Assembly (NCBI GenBank): GCA_943736015.1
Contig: OX031059.1
Location: 23,081,001 to 23,145,000 of the forward strand
Direction: 5' to 3'
From: Tridacna crocea
Taxonomy: Eukaryota > Mollusca > Bivalvia > Cardiida > Cardiidae
Length of the DNA: 64,000 nucleotides
This document shows positions 38,680-50,248 of this stretch, one piece after another (position 1 is the first letter of the stretch; the number at the start of each line of letters is the position of its first letter). The notes under the pieces are model-generated. The model worked only from the letters and a program-made list of their open reading frames with translations. It did not search any database and was not told the DNA's origin. A program made the translations under genes and the position numbers.

Positions 38680-38744
38680 GCAACATCTAATCGTCTACAC
38701 ATAGTTCTAATTTTTGACAGATAGATCTAGACTTCTGTTGTCGG

Positions 38745-38977
38745 TTAACTCTTTACCAAACTACAAAATATTAGACTAGTCGAAATTGAAAGCCCTTGCA
38801 GCTGGAAACAAAAAATAAACATACCTGAAAATTGAAATTTGTTTCCAGCAGGGTATAAAACATTTTGGTAAAAGTAGAAAATGATGCTTACCAGCATTTT
38901 CTCCTTTTTCCATAATATTTTCAAAAGGTTTCTATTTCAGGGTCGTAAAAAGCAGGGATTGTTTGGTAAAGGGTTAA
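38745..38977 (+). mobile_element. Hairpin MITE, family A
   Basis: TTAA at both ends, GTTTCCAGCAGGGTATAAAA before a hairpin with several changes. Confidence 0.88.
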
Positions 38978-39039
38978 AAGGTTACAGAGAACTGGTCCTT
39001 TTAACTCAGCTACACGTTGTCTTCCATCTTGGAAGCCAC

Positions 39040-39175
39040 CTGCCGACACCGATCGCCTTGTCAGTTATGCACAGGGTTTTAAACTCAGGGGATTGCGTGT
39101 TCGATTTCCCAGCTAGGCCAATATCCATCCAAGGCCTGATGAGAGTCATTGCGACATGATTGATTTCTCTTTCAC
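39040..39175 (+). mobile_element. tRNA-derived SINE
   Basis: Box B-like GTGTTCGATTTCCC and a following GAGTCATTGCGACATGATTG shared with the SINE at 49150-49310. Confidence 0.6.
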
Positions 39176-39747
39176 TGCTGGGAATTCTTGAAGAGGAGAA
39201 GTTTTCTAAAACATTTCCGAAAAAGGAGAAAGTGCTGGAAAGCAGCATTTTCTCCTTTTACCACATTTTTTTCCTCAAAATTTCTCACATTTATTTTGTC
39301 ATCTTAAAATGCTTTGATGTTGACAAATGTATAATTTCTCGTCTGATCAAGACTTGAACAGTATACTCAGTTCCATAAAAAAGTGTGCACTTTAATGTTA
39401 CCTTAGTCTTTGACTACTTTTGCAACTTTGATTTTAGTACAACTTCTATAAACTGTAGGCATAAGATAAACTTGCTGTTAGTCAAAATTTGATTTGCCTG
39501 GCATTTTCTACAGAAAATTATAAAGTGCACGCTTATTTATGGCACTGAGTATATGTGAGAAAGCAGCCACGGGGTTGGTTATAGATGTTTTTGTAGGAAT
39601 CATTCTTTTTTCACTAGAACATTACATGGACGATCGTTATGTGTGAAAGCTACAAGTGACATGGAGAAAAATCTCCAAGAAAGCATAGACTGATGCGATT
39701 GCCATGGCGACGTAAGTGAAATAAGGCTACAGAGGTCGTTAAAAAAC

Positions 39748-39896
39748 ATACATAAATACATACATACATATATACATACATACATACAAAATGTACGTAT
39801 ATGCATAACACACATACATACACACACCCATACACACATACATACATCATAATGTACGTACATACATACATACATAATGTACGTATATGCATACAC

Positions 39897-39927
<31 letters not shown>

Positions 39928-40003
39928 CATACATACACACATACATGTACATACATACATACATACATACACAATGTATGTACATACATACATACATGTA
40001 TTA
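39748..40003. repeat. CATA/CA microsatellite
   Basis: About 250 bp of (CATA)n, (CA)n and GTACGTA interruptions. It produces long spurious open frames on both strands. Confidence 0.97.
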
Positions 40004-40034
40004 CAAGAAAAGGACGCTGGTGAATATGACATAA

Positions 40035-40383
40035 AGGATCTGACATGAGTTGGCTTTTGAGATAAGATTTTATTAAACGAGTCTAGGGAAATGTTATTAA
40101 GCGAGCCTTTGGCGAGCTTAATAACATTTTCCTTGACGAGTTTAATAAAATCTTCTCTCAAACGCCCACGAATGTCAGATTCTTTTTATCACATAACGAT
40201 ATTTAACAAAATATAGATCAGAAGATGCAAAAACATTCATCAGTGCACCCGCGGTATTTTACATGAGACCCATTCACTTGTATGAAAAGCGTACAAAATG
40301 ACGTCAAAAATGACGTCACGCAAATGTGATATCAAACATGTGTAAGATAAGAAAATTCCTATTGGGTATATTACACTGAAAAG
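40035..40383. mobile_element. Element family H, copy 1, with palindrome and paired TGACGTCA
   Basis: Palindrome GATTTTATTAAACGAGTC / GACGAGTTTAATAAAATC around GCGAGCCTTTGGCGAGC, then ATGACGTCAAAAATGACGTC. Copy 2 is inverted at 56864-57186. Confidence 0.85.
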
Positions 40384-40587
40384 AAGGGAGCTTATGTGAT
40401 AAAAACATATCTAGCTTACTTTGTAAGGGACGCAATTCTTGCACTAACAGTCTAAAAATACTGCACTTAAGTCCCTTGCCTAAACCCCCCCCAACCCCCC
40501 CCCCCCCTTCATTTTTACAACAGCGCTGGGAAAAGGTGGTTAAATACATCTTCTAGTGCTGAATACTATGCAAGTCGTCTGATCATT

Positions 40588-40816
40588 TTAACCCATTACC
40601 ACACAATCCCTGCTTTTGACTCCCCTGAGAAAGAAGCCTTTACAAAATATAGTGGTAAAAGGAGAAAATGATGGTTACAAGCATTTTCTCCTTTCCCACA
40701 ACGTTTTCTGCCATTCACAAAACAAATTTCAATTTTTGCAGTCACTTTTGTTTTGTCGTCTGCAAATTTCGTCGATTGGGACCAGTCTAAAATATTGTCG
40801 TTTGGTAATGGATTAA
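40588..40816 (-). mobile_element. Hairpin MITE, family A
   Basis: TTAACCCATTACCACAC start and GTTTGGTAATGGATTAA end; tip GATGGTTACAAGC. Confidence 0.88.
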
Positions 40817-41007
40817 GATAGTATGGTCCTTTAACACGCAGAAAATTAACCAATCGCAAAATATTTCGACTAAGGTCTGCCAGCTCGGTTTGCGCAGGCT
40901 GATAAGGACCAATACTTTCTGGATATGCATTAAACCACTGTTTTACAGAGTACGATTTAGCTGATTTATTCCAGTTAGCAAACCAAAAGTAACACAAGGC
41001 ATATATT

Positions 41008-41028
41008 GGGGGGGGGGGGGGGGGGGGG
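41008..41028 (+). repeat. Poly-G run of 21
   Basis: Twenty-one consecutive G, with a broken C-run of similar size about 500 bp upstream (40485-40507). The length is prone to sequencing error. Confidence 0.95.
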
Positions 41029-41066
41029 AAGGAGCAAAGAAACCTGCTGGTACCAGTCAATCACGG

Positions 41067-41505
41067 TTTATTTCTTTACAAGACGACAAAATTTAAGACT
41101 TGGCGAAATTAAAAGCACCGCAGACGACAAATTAAAAACGACTTGGAAACTGACTTTCATCGTGGTGTCCGTGGTCGTGAGGTAGAGAGTCAGCCTCATA
41201 ACCTAAAGGTCCTGAGTTCGATACCCTGAAGCGGGTGTCATCTTTGAGATTTTTGGTTGGCCCCCACATTAGGCGCGAGTACTGGTGTAGTTCCCAGAAA
41301 GCAGAATTGAGAGAGATTAGTATAAGTTGTCAGACCTTGTTTCTCAATCGATGTAAAATAAATATGTTTAAACTAAACTGGTCGTAAACATTGTGAGAAA
41401 GAGGAGAAAATGTCGGTTACCAGCACTTTCCTCCAGTTCCCACATGTTTGCAGAAACCGTCTACATTAGGGTCGTTATAACTACGGTGAATGTGATTAAG
41501 AGATA
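41067..41505 (+). mobile_element. Family A MITE split by a SINE
   Basis: Left part 41067-41158 has GACGACAAAATTTAAGACTT and GCAGACGACAAATTAAAA. The right part from about 41384 holds the hairpin (AGGAGAAAATGTCGGTTACC) and a decayed right end. Confidence 0.82.
41158..41380 (+). mobile_element. tRNA-derived SINE nested in a MITE
   Basis: Head GTCGTGAGGTAGAGAGTCAG and GAGTTCGATACCC (boxes A and B), middle GTAGTTCCCAGAAAGCAGAA, 3' TAAAATAAATATGTTTAAAC. A possible AAACTG duplication flanks it. Confidence 0.8.
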
Positions 41506-41575
41506 AACATTTTAGCCTTCAACTTTCAACAATTAGGCTAATTGCAGTGTCTGATGCTGTCTGTTTCATTAATCC

Positions 41576-41804
41576 TTAACCCTTTCCCAAACAATCCCTG
41601 GTTTTTACGGGTTTGGAATAGTAGCCTTTTGAAAACATTGTGGGAAAAGGAGAAAATGCTGGTAACCAGCATTTTCTCCTTTTCCCACAATGTTTTCTAC
41701 CTTATCATAGACAGAAATCATCTTTTCAGCAAGAGTTGAATTGTCGTCTGCAAATGCTTTCAATTTGATCTAGTCTGAAAGTTTGTCGTTTGGGAAAGGA
41801 TTAA
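41576..41804 (-). mobile_element. Hairpin MITE, 'CCCAAAC' subfamily
   Basis: TTAACCCTTTCCCAAAC start, TTTGGGAAAGGATTAA end, perfect hairpin arms. Confidence 0.92.
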
Positions 41805-41843
41805 ACCAAATTATATCAGCCAATGTCTACCCTGGTAGTTAAA

Positions 41844-42008
41844 TCGGTAACCAACCATTCTATAGAATATTCTCAAGAATTTAATAAATTTGAAAGCAAC
41901 ACAACTTTTGATTGGCTAAACCAAATGGTTTAGCCAATCAGAGGCTGTGTTTCTTTCTAAATCTGGAATTATACCGAGAATATTCATTAGTATGGTTGGT
42001 GAATACGG
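41844..42008. mobile_element. Palindromic element, family F, copy 2
   Basis: GGTAACCAACCATTC ... ATGGTTGGTGAATACGG, with centre GGCTAAACCAAATGGTTTAG then CCAATCAGA. Confidence 0.85.
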
Positions 42009-42523
42009 ACCAGAGTCATGAACACAGAAGCTCGATTCACAACTCGATTAGATTATTTCCGGGGGCTGATGGAAACTGCTCCTCTCTCACCGCTGAAAAT
42101 TGTTTCGACGATATTTCAATGGAAAAGCAGCCAGAATGCCTTTTAAATTACTGGTAGAAGGAATCTTAAAGAGTATAGATAAGTGCACTGGTCGCCGCGG
42201 TATAAGTTGTTGTAATGTTGAAAACGAAGTTTAAATATCAAACACGTGAATGATTGTTCAAATAAAGATGGTAGAAAAAACACTTACTTAGAGCGAGGTT
42301 TTTTTTTTTTTCATTATTCCCTCAAACATTGTGAGAGAGGGAGAAATTTATTGTAAAAAGTACCTGTTCATTTTTTCCGACCATTTCTTATGTTTATTTT
42401 AGTACAAATGACGCTTTCTTTTCCTTTGAAGCTTTTTTTTCCCTTTGTGTCATTATAACTAGTTGGAGGTAAGCCTGCATTATACATGAATACTGTACGG
42501 CAAAGGGTCAAATTTTTTAACTG

Positions 42524-42750
42524 AACGCTTTATCGAAAACATTATTTTAGACTATTCCATATAAGTATCTTCGGTAGACTACAAACTAAGATTGGCTCAG
42601 CTGACGAAATTCGTCGCTGGAGACTGTTGAAAACATTGTGGGGAAAGGAGAAAATGCTGGTTACCAGCATTTTCTCCTTTTCCCACGTTTTCAATAGGCT
42701 GTCTTTTCTAGGGCTTTTAAACGCTGGATTGTCTTGTGAAGGGTGTTTAC
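42524..42750 (+). mobile_element. Family A MITE, diverged left arm
   Basis: Left arm strongly mutated, hairpin well kept (GGGGAAAGGAGAAAATGCTGG). Confidence 0.7.
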
Positions 42751-42886
42751 TTGAGTGTTGTTAAACTACCTATCGCGCAGTGGACAGATTTCGCATCATA
42801 TCAGTGGGAAATCGTAGTTAAACTGTGCCTATCAGTGTAAAATTAGTTTAAAATTATGTTCCCCCTTTTGAAAACGGCTGACGCTG

Positions 42887-43115
42887 TTAACTCTTTACCA
42901 CACAACAAAATTTTAGACTGGTTTGAATTTAAGGCATTTCCAGACACCAACATAAAGGTGACTGAAAAATTGAAATTTGTTCTGGGGAGGGTAGAAAACA
43001 CTGTGGGAAAAGGAGAAAATGCTGGTTACCAGCATTTTCTCCTTTTTCCACAATGTTTTCAAAAGGCTTCTTTCTCAGGGGCGTCAAAAGTAGGGATTGT
43101 GTGGTAATGGGTTAA
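42887..43115 (+). mobile_element. Hairpin MITE, family A
   Basis: TTAACTCTTTACCACAC start and GTGTGGTAATGGGTTAA end. Confidence 0.92.
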
Positions 43116-43677
43116 ATGGGGCTATTCTAACGCAAACTGTCTTCGCGATGATTATACTGTTATTGTAATGGGGGACGAAAAATAGGTTAGTTGGTTAGAT
43201 CGAGTGCTATTCTGGAAAAAATATGTAAAGAATTGTCCATCGTCAACTTTCAATTTTGTTTATGTCATTTGTGGTATTAAAGACAACTTCGACCTACTTC
43301 CTTTTGCTATTTTTTGCATATGTGCAATAAACACCGATTTACTTTTAATAGAAATATGTGACAGGAAATTCCTGCGAGTATTGCAGATTGTGGTAAATAG
43401 TTCCGAAATCAATTCACTTAATAAAGTACAGAGCTCATAGCAAATGTCAGTTCCTGAGTGTGTACAAGTGTATGTAGGAACAATTAAAGATAGGCGGATA
43501 ATTGCATTGTTCGTTTGGACATAAGACAGAGACTGGATTTATTTCCTGGAGCAGGTAAAAAAAAAGGCGGGAAGCAGTGAAATAATAGAAATCGGTGTTA
43601 TTACATGAATTCCACTGATAAGTGTCTGGATGTAATAAAAGCGACTTGCTTTTGGAAGCAATATGTAATTGTTCTTT

Positions 43678-43906
43678 TTAACCCTTTCCCAAACGACAAA
43701 CTTTTGGACTAGACCAAATTGAAAGCATTTGCAGACGACAATTCAACTCTTGCTGAAAAGATGATTTCTGTCTATGATAGGGTAGAAAACATTGTGGGAA
43801 AAGGAGAAAATGCTGGTTACCAGCATTTTCTCCTTTTCCCACAATGTTTTCAAAAGGCTACTATTCAAGACCCGTAAAAACCAGGGATTGTTTGTGAAAG
43901 GGTTAA
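43678..43906 (+). mobile_element. Hairpin MITE, 'CCCAAAC' subfamily
   Basis: TTAACCCTTTCCCAAACG start, GTGAAAGGGTTAA end; internal GCTGAAAAGATGATTTCTG is specific to this subfamily. Confidence 0.92.
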
Positions 43907-44576
43907 ATTGTTTGTTAGGTTTGGGTAAAAAAAGATTTTAAGTTGGGGAATTGACACTTTTTTCAACGTGTGCTTATTTAGATGAATGTCAATAATAAAA
44001 ATACGTTGATTTGAAATAATGGCATTGACATTTTTTTTTTGTAATATTGTAAAAAATCTTAACTAGACCTTAAAGCAATTTTTATTTTTTTTTCCTGGTC
44101 GGGAACAACGTAATTTTAGTATTAAAGGTACTGTAACCCCGATTTCGTGTAGCAGTTATCTTTTTTTGTGAAAACCCCGACAAAGGTTGCTCGTTTTCAT
44201 TCGCGTGCAAAGGTGGCTGTGAAATTTAAATCTAGAGAGAAATACTTGCAGAAAACAGAATAATCACCGCGTTTTTTCTTTTTTACAGTGCAATTTCCTT
44301 TTCCGTTTGCAACGGAATAGCCACTATTGGATAACAAGAGAAAATGCATTTTAGCACAACATGTTATTAGCGGACCATGTGGATCAGCGAGTAAATTCGC
44401 CGGCTATGGTTTTAAAGGTCGTCGGTTTGAGTCCCGTCAGAGCGAAACTGCTACGGCTATTCAGCTGGCCAAAATGTTTTCAAAAGTTGTCTGCTATACA
44501 TGCCGCAGAAAGTCGCCAATAGGACCTCGCGGACTAACTCTTCAAAATAAAATGAGTCCTTGAAAAGTTCGTAAAA

Positions 44577-44667
44577 TGCATATTGTCTGTTTGCTTCCAA
44601 AAGCTCGTAAGTACAGCTTGTAACAAGCTGTACTTACGAGGTTTTGGAAGCAAACTGACGATATGCA
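44577..44667. mobile_element. Palindromic element, family C, copy 3
   Basis: Arms TTTGCTTCCAAAAGCTCGTA / TACGAGGTTTTGGAAGCAAA, tip GTACAGCTTGTAACAAGCTGT. Confidence 0.87.
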
Positions 44668-44759
44668 AACTGTATTAATTCAAGTCATCCTGCGCAGTCA
44701 ATCAGTCGTGCACTATACATTACTATCACAGTGATACCAAATATATTGTATGTTTTTTG

Positions 44760-44990
44760 TTGTCCCTGCGTGGCTCAGTGGTAAAGTGTGGGACTTGTGA
44801 CTCGGAGGCCCCGAATTCGAACCTCACTGGAAGTACCATGTTATATTGTGTCTTTTGGCTAAAAACCTAGAGCCCGAGCCTAGAACTAATGCTACTCAGG
44901 ACATACATGAATAAGTGAGTTGTCGCTGTTCTATGGCTTGTAAAGACATATCATAATAGTCACTGAATTCCTTCAATCGCACTACTTTAG
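44760..44990 (+). mobile_element. tRNA-derived SINE
   Basis: GCGTGGCTCAGTGGTAAAGT and CCCCGAATTCGAACCTCACT match boxes A and B. No acceptor stem closes, so not a tRNA gene. Confidence 0.75.
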
Positions 44991-46297
44991 TCTCATCAAC
45001 ACAATTATTTTGTAAGGACAAAAAAGCAAAAGAAACCTGTCAACTTTAGACCATAATTCCTTATCATTTTAATCTCGAGTGTAAGCGACACCATAATAAA
45101 GAACTTTTTTTAAAAAAAATGTGGTAATGAAAAAGTAATGTTGGTAACCAGCGCATTTTTTTTTCTCACAATGTTTTCTACGCTTTCAAAGACAAGTATA
45201 GTAATGTGTGTTACATTTGATATGTAGTCTACAAATGCTTTCACTGTGGACTGGTTTAAAAATTCTTGGTATAGACTTAAATTCTGCTTAACACCCCTCC
45301 CTTGAGAGTTTAACTCTTTGCCACACAATCCTGATTGACTTAGGAAGTAACGCGAGTTTTATTTCGCTAGACGGAATAGTACAGCAAATCTTTAGGAACT
45401 TGTGTGACAATATCAAAGGTTTGATTGAATGGTGTTTTACTCCGCCTTCATGTTTATTTCAGTCATATCACGGTGACAGTTCACAGATTCATTTTTTCAA
45501 AGGCTTCATCGGTACTATAGATTGGTGCTCTGAAGTGTCTTGTCCAACTTTACCAATGAGTCACGTGGGTCCCCCACTCATGAATAAGACTAAGGTCTAT
45601 TCCTTTCGCTACTCCGAACTCTCCGAACACGTTCTATAGGTCAATTGAGTATAACGGAACACTGTGCCGTATTCTTCAGAACATGTTCTGACTGTGCTAA
45701 TTCAATCGAGATGCAGCGCACCTGCTGAACGGTTACTAGGTGATACAAGATGGCTGAAAGACGGACAATTCTTCATTGCTAAATTTGCAATTGTCTTGTT
45801 TAACGATATGAATGACATAAATAGGGGCATTGTCACCTCCATTTCCGCAGCTAATCATATCCTCCACTAACATAGCTAAAACCGTAGCACTTGCAAGAGC
45901 CATCATGCCAATGTACTTTCATTTCAATATGGTTTAGAACAATGTTCCGAACATGCTTCATTCTGAACATACTTCCGGAACAGTGTATTGTGTTCTGAAA
46001 TATTCCTTTCGCACATTCCAGAACAGTATTCCAGAACAGAGAACATAGTGCCAGAACAGGTGAAAGCAATATACACCCTATGGCTGTTCTAATTATGTTT
46101 GGTCAAGACGAATCCCGTTATATTAAGGCTAAAAAAGATGGGAAGGAAGGACAATAGTTCCTTAACCCACGGTTTACCCTCAAAAACCTTAAGGGGGGGC
46201 ACTGCTTAGATTTGTCTCGTTAATTTTAATTCAAAATTATTACAAAATAGACCTTTGAACCCCAAAACACTCCGAAGCTCTGCAAGATTGTCTTGGC

Positions 46298-46560
46298 ATG
46301 CAACACGTGAAAAGGGGCATTCCGACATTTTCCTAAAGTGTCGTCTCGGATCAGCCTGCAGAGTCCACGTAGGCTAATCAGAGACGGCACTTTACGGACT
46401 ACATTAGATTTTTATGCTACAGTAGACTTATGTTAAACAGAAAATTACATAGAAACGGAAAGTGTCGTTTCGGATTAGCCTGCGCGGATTGCGCAGGCTG
46501 ATCCGAAACGACACTTTACGCAAATGTCCGAACGCCCCTTTTCCGCGTGTTGCATGTCAA
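46298..46560. mobile_element. Family D MITE, full length
   Basis: ACACGTGAAAAGGGGCATTC at the left and GCCCCTTTTCCGCGTGT at the right are terminal inverted repeats, with GCCTGCGCGGATTGCGCAGG inside. Confidence 0.85.
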
Positions 46561-46789
46561 TTATAGAAAGAAAAGTCACCCAGTGAAACAAAAATTGTAT
46601 GAGTATTAAAACTACATGTGCAGTAATATTTAGATGAATGAGATAAGGTCAACAATTTGACAGCGTTCCAATGCATCACAATTTTAAAACCCTACACAAT
46701 GGAAGAAAAATTGTTTTATGCAAATGCAATCTGTCTCGTATTTATGTTAAAAATAAAAAATCTTGAGAGATCAGCAGGTATATTGACAG

Positions 46790-47310
46790 CTTTAGAGAGA
46801 CTATGGGCTACTGACGTATATTTAGCTGCTACGTAGAGAAATGATCCCAGAGGACTATTTCTCTACGTAGAAAAATGACCCGGGTCATTCATTTACGTAG
46901 AGAAATGCCCCACGGATCATTTTGTAGGGGAGGGTCATTTCTCTGCCTTACACCGGCGTAGATCAACTCTGCAGTCCGTTGTCTGCGCATGTTATATTCT
47001 TCGAAGATTCGACCTCTCCTATATGACGCATCACTGTCCCCGACTGTAGAGACTGTAATATTACTCGCCATAAAAGTAGCAACGGAGAAAATGGCTTTTA
47101 TCAATACGTTTGAGGAAAAATCAGGCCTATTTCAGCTCCAGATATCTCTAAACTGCTGATCATAGCTGAGTGTAGCGCTTTATTCAGTAAACGTTTGTTT
47201 TAGTTTGAAATCAAAGTAACGGTTGTCGCGTAGAAATGTGGTCCGGTCCTGTGTACCCAGGATGCCCAAATTAGATAGATGAGTATTTGTAGAATGCCAT
47301 CTAGCGAGAT
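46790..47310 (-). repeat. Family I repeat, copy 1
   Basis: Has several CTACGTAGAGAAATG blocks, then TGTCTGCGCATGTTATATTC and AAAGTAACGGTTGTCGCGTA in common with 53480-53880. Confidence 0.75.
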
Positions 47311-47459
47311 CTCGAGATCTCGAGATAATGCTCTGGAGTCTGATATACATAGTCTTCAAATGCTTTGAATTTGGACAAGTCCGTTTTTTTTTTTCGTTTT
47401 TCATATGGGCTTTGACTTAGGCAGTGAATGGCTGTAGTAGGTACTACTTTTATTTTAGC

Positions 47460-47780
47460 TTAACTCTTTACCAAACGACAAAATTACAGATTGATCGGAA
47501 TTGAAAGCATCTGCAGACGACCAATTAAATATTGCTTACAAATATAATGTGATATTTGTCTGTGATAGGGTAGAAAACATTATGGGAAAAGGAGAAAATG
47601 CTGGTTACCAGCATTTTCTCCTTTTCCAATGATGTTTTCTAATGCTGTCGATTTCACGGGTTCTTTTTCACAAAACTGGATGCGCACAAGATTTGCATGC
47701 AGTTTTCGTAAAGAATTTTTGCAGTTTAGTGAAAGTTATCCCCGGTCGTAAAAGCTCAGGGTTGTGTAGTAAAGAGGGAA
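47460..47780 (+). mobile_element. Family A MITE with extra right-arm sequence
   Basis: TTAACTCTTTACCAAACG start and intact hairpin. About 90 bp of unrelated sequence (including TGGATGCGCACAAGATTTGC) lies inside the right arm. Confidence 0.78.
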
Positions 47781-48042
47781 TTGGCCCTAACTAGTATTAT
47801 TGAAATTTTTTGAGATGTTCAAAGGAATATTGCGATTATTTTAGATTTCTGCTGGATTTAACTTTTTGTTTGAAATTTTTATCTATTGGACCTCTTGCTG
47901 CTCAAAGTTTTAACCTGTAATGAAAGAGCATTCGAATAAAAGTTCAGGAAGAAGATTACAGTCATTACAGGGATACACTCGTGAACAATCAAAGTAAACA
48001 TTCGTGTGTGACGAAGTGAAAGTAGGAAATAAATATTTGACA

Positions 48043-48349
48043 ATGTCAAAAATAGCCCTTGTTGTGTTTTTAACGTTGTGTATAATTGACGTCACTCAGT
48101 CAGTGGGACGTGCGCGTTTATTGCGACGTCACAAACGTTACATAGAAATGGGACCTGACCTTATGGGTCCCTATTGTGAGACACGTCCGGATGGGTGTTG
48201 CCCCGGGAGGATAGACGAGTGTTCAGTGCCCATCTTAGACACTTTGTGCTATTGTGATGTGTTTTGTAACAGAACAAGGAGTGATTGTTGCCCAGATTAT
48301 TTTTCTTACTGTCTTGGCCAGCGTCCATCTACACAGCAGACAATAAGAG
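48043..48349 (+). CDS. TINAG-like / TINAGL1-like secreted protein, first coding exon (signal peptide and somatomedin-B-like domain)
   Basis: Exon encodes 102 residues plus one base before donor gtaggt. ATG 48043 starts a hydrophobic signal peptide (MSKIALVVFLTLCIID) followed by a basic stretch RARLLRRHKR. Then comes a Cys-rich block: GCCPGRIDECSVPILDTLCY and CDVFCNRTRSDCCPDYFSYC, which is the somatomedin-B-like N-terminal module of tubulointerstitial nephritis antigen-like proteins (human counterparts read C-C-x-G-R-x-D-D-C ... CYCDLFCNRT.SDCCPDF). NRT is a glycosylation sequon. Known family members add a von Willebrand C-like segment and an inactive papain-fold domain in later exons; I could not find those before 64,000, so the gene probably runs past a long intron or past the edge. 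An upstream in-frame GTG is not needed. Confidence 0.85.
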
Positions 48350-48802
48350 GTAGGTCTGTTCCAGTATGTCTCTTTGTCTGTAGGCCTTTTAGTTTCATTT
48401 TTCACCCATCTGCCGTCCTGTGTCACACCAACCCTTCTCTGCACATATTTGTATATTAGAAATGTATCAAGCTGTCTGATTGTCTGATTGTCTGTCTACT
48501 TCTTCTGCCGGTGAAACTTTTTCTTTATTGCTTAAAATGTGATAAAATGGCGTAGATCAAAATATTACACCAAACCCCAATATCTTGTTCTGTCTCATAT
48601 AATTGTGATATAAAGCATGTCTCGCTGTCTGCCCTATGGCCTGATCCTTATCCTGTCTGCTATCTTACTTTACACCAACCGTTTATTACAAATCATCGAG
48701 TGACGAAGACCTTGGGAGAGAAATATTCCTTCCTTTTTGAAAAAAAAAATCTCATATTGTGAGACATTTAAACAGGTTGTTTGCTTTACTCGATGTTTTT
48801 CT

Positions 48803-49031
48803 TTAACCCTTTAACAAACAATCCCTGTTTTTTACGACCAAAAGGAAGACACTGTCTGAAAACGTTGTGGAAAAAGGAGAAAATGCTGGTCACCAGCATT
48901 TTCTCTTTTTTCCACAATGTCTTTTGCTCTTCTAAAGCAAAGATTCAATTTTTGATTCACATTTTTTTGTCGTCTGCAAATGCTTTCATTTTTGGACAAG
49001 TCTAAAATTTTGTCATTTGATGACGAATTAA
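48803..49031 (-). mobile_element. Hairpin MITE, family A
   Basis: TTAACCCTTTAACAAAC start, GATGACGAATTAA end, tip GCTGGTCACCAGC; in the first intron of the TINAG-like gene. Confidence 0.88.
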
Positions 49032-49149
49032 CCAGTACATTTCCACAACATTTTCCCCAAGCCACTGTCTGCTTCTCTATACAATCATCGTCGAAACAAG
49101 GAGTAATGTTGCACTGACTGTCATTTGTTCTTAGAAAGATAGTTTGGCT

Positions 49150-49330
49150 GGCTTGTGTGACCAAGCCGTGCTGTGGTAGTTCAGTCAGTAGCAGACAGGA
49201 CCTGAGAACAGAGGTACGATCCTCGGCTCGGCAAATTTCTTTCCCAGGATTGGTGATAGTCATTGCTACAGAATTCATTCCTCTATTACTGCTTACCATT
49301 GTTTCGTCGATGGTAAGGTGAGAACACAAC
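49150..49330 (+). mobile_element. tRNA-derived SINE
   Basis: GTGGTAGTTCAGTCAGTAGC and GAGGTACGATCCTCGGCTCG approximate boxes A and B; tail with GATAGTCATTGCTACAGAAT recurs at 22,665 and 39,140. Confidence 0.75.
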
Positions 49331-49654
49331 CAATGGCTTTGAAAGAATATTTCGCGGAGAACGGGTAAAAGAAACTCTGTGAAAGCACACACAAGTGCAA
49401 TGGCCGCCGCAAAGTACCTGAAATGATGTTGAAAACGGCATAAAACATCATACAATCGATTTTGAGGGCCCGTACCCCGATCCCCTGGTTCAAAGCTTTG
49501 CACGTTTCTGACTGAGCCATTCAGGTCTGCTTTCAGGGTTGTGAAAATATCCGATCATTCGGTGACGGGTTAAATGTTTTTTGTCCTAATAGCTGCGTAG
49601 ATTACATGCACAGAACCCTTCGAAAGGTGATCAAGCCTTAACCGTAGGATCTTG

Positions 49655-49866
49655 AGATTTTTAGACTGGTCCAAATTCGAAGCACGTTAATGTGACTATA
49701 TAAATTTTACTTAAATGACAGAATTCATGTTTGAAAGGCTTGAAAATATTGTGGGAAAAAAGGAGAAAATGCTGGTTACCAGCATTTTCTCTTTTTTCCC
49801 CGCAATGTTTTCAAAAGCTTTTCTCCTGAGGTTCGTTAAAACTCAAGATAGTTTGGTAAAGAGTCT
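49655..49866 (+). mobile_element. Hairpin MITE, family A, left end lost
   Basis: AGACTGGTCCAAATTCGAAG onward, intact hairpin tip, end GGTAAAGAGTC. Confidence 0.8.
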
Positions 49867-50248
49867 ATCAAGATAGACATTTCCAGTCAGACAAAAAACC
49901 CTAAATGTTGGAAGTGCAGGGCTAGCTCGACCAAAATATCTTTAGAGAAGGGACAGGCGTGTATCTTAGATCAGACTGCATAACACAAGTGATTTGATAC
50001 CTGTTCATTGCCTGCAGTGAAAATTATTAATCAGTTTTCAGGTCTAAGGGTCCGGTTTGGTTCGTGTTTTATCAGGTAAAAATCCTTCTCATTTGGTAAT
50101 GTTTCAAGTCAAGGCTGTTGTATGTCACGACAAGTCACCCTTCCCTAATTGCAAATGCATTGCTAAAATGCAAAACCGTTGCAGCAAGCAAAAAAAAAAA
50201 TACTTTCATTATTTCAATACAGAGATTTCCCATATTGTCACTTAAGAA

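Larger units (their letters stand above)
35435..48042. other. Gene-free interval dominated by repeats
   Basis: After the collagen stop I find only elements listed separately. Parts of 43,200-43,600 and 45,340-46,200 show no repeat I recognise and no convincing exon; a GAACA-rich stretch occupies about 45,620-46,050. Confidence 0.65.

Noticed and set aside
39600..40046. 148-codon Tyr/Cys/Val-rich open frame and relatives
   Set aside because: Generated by the CATA/CA microsatellite.
45400..45639. 79-codon frame preceded by ttatttcag
   Set aside because: An acceptor-like site is present, but there is no recognisable domain, no convincing donor and no partner exon.
48004..48042. Upstream in-frame start for the TINAG-like exon
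   Set aside because: It would begin at GTG and place residues before the signal peptide; ATG 48043 gives a proper secretory start.
48832..49503. 223-codon minus-strand open frame
   Set aside because: It runs across a hairpin MITE and a tRNA-derived SINE, with no domain and no splice logic.
50057..50245. Cys-containing frame considered as a second TINAG-like exon
   Set aside because: The cysteine spacing does not fit the family's von Willebrand C-like segment and borders are weak.
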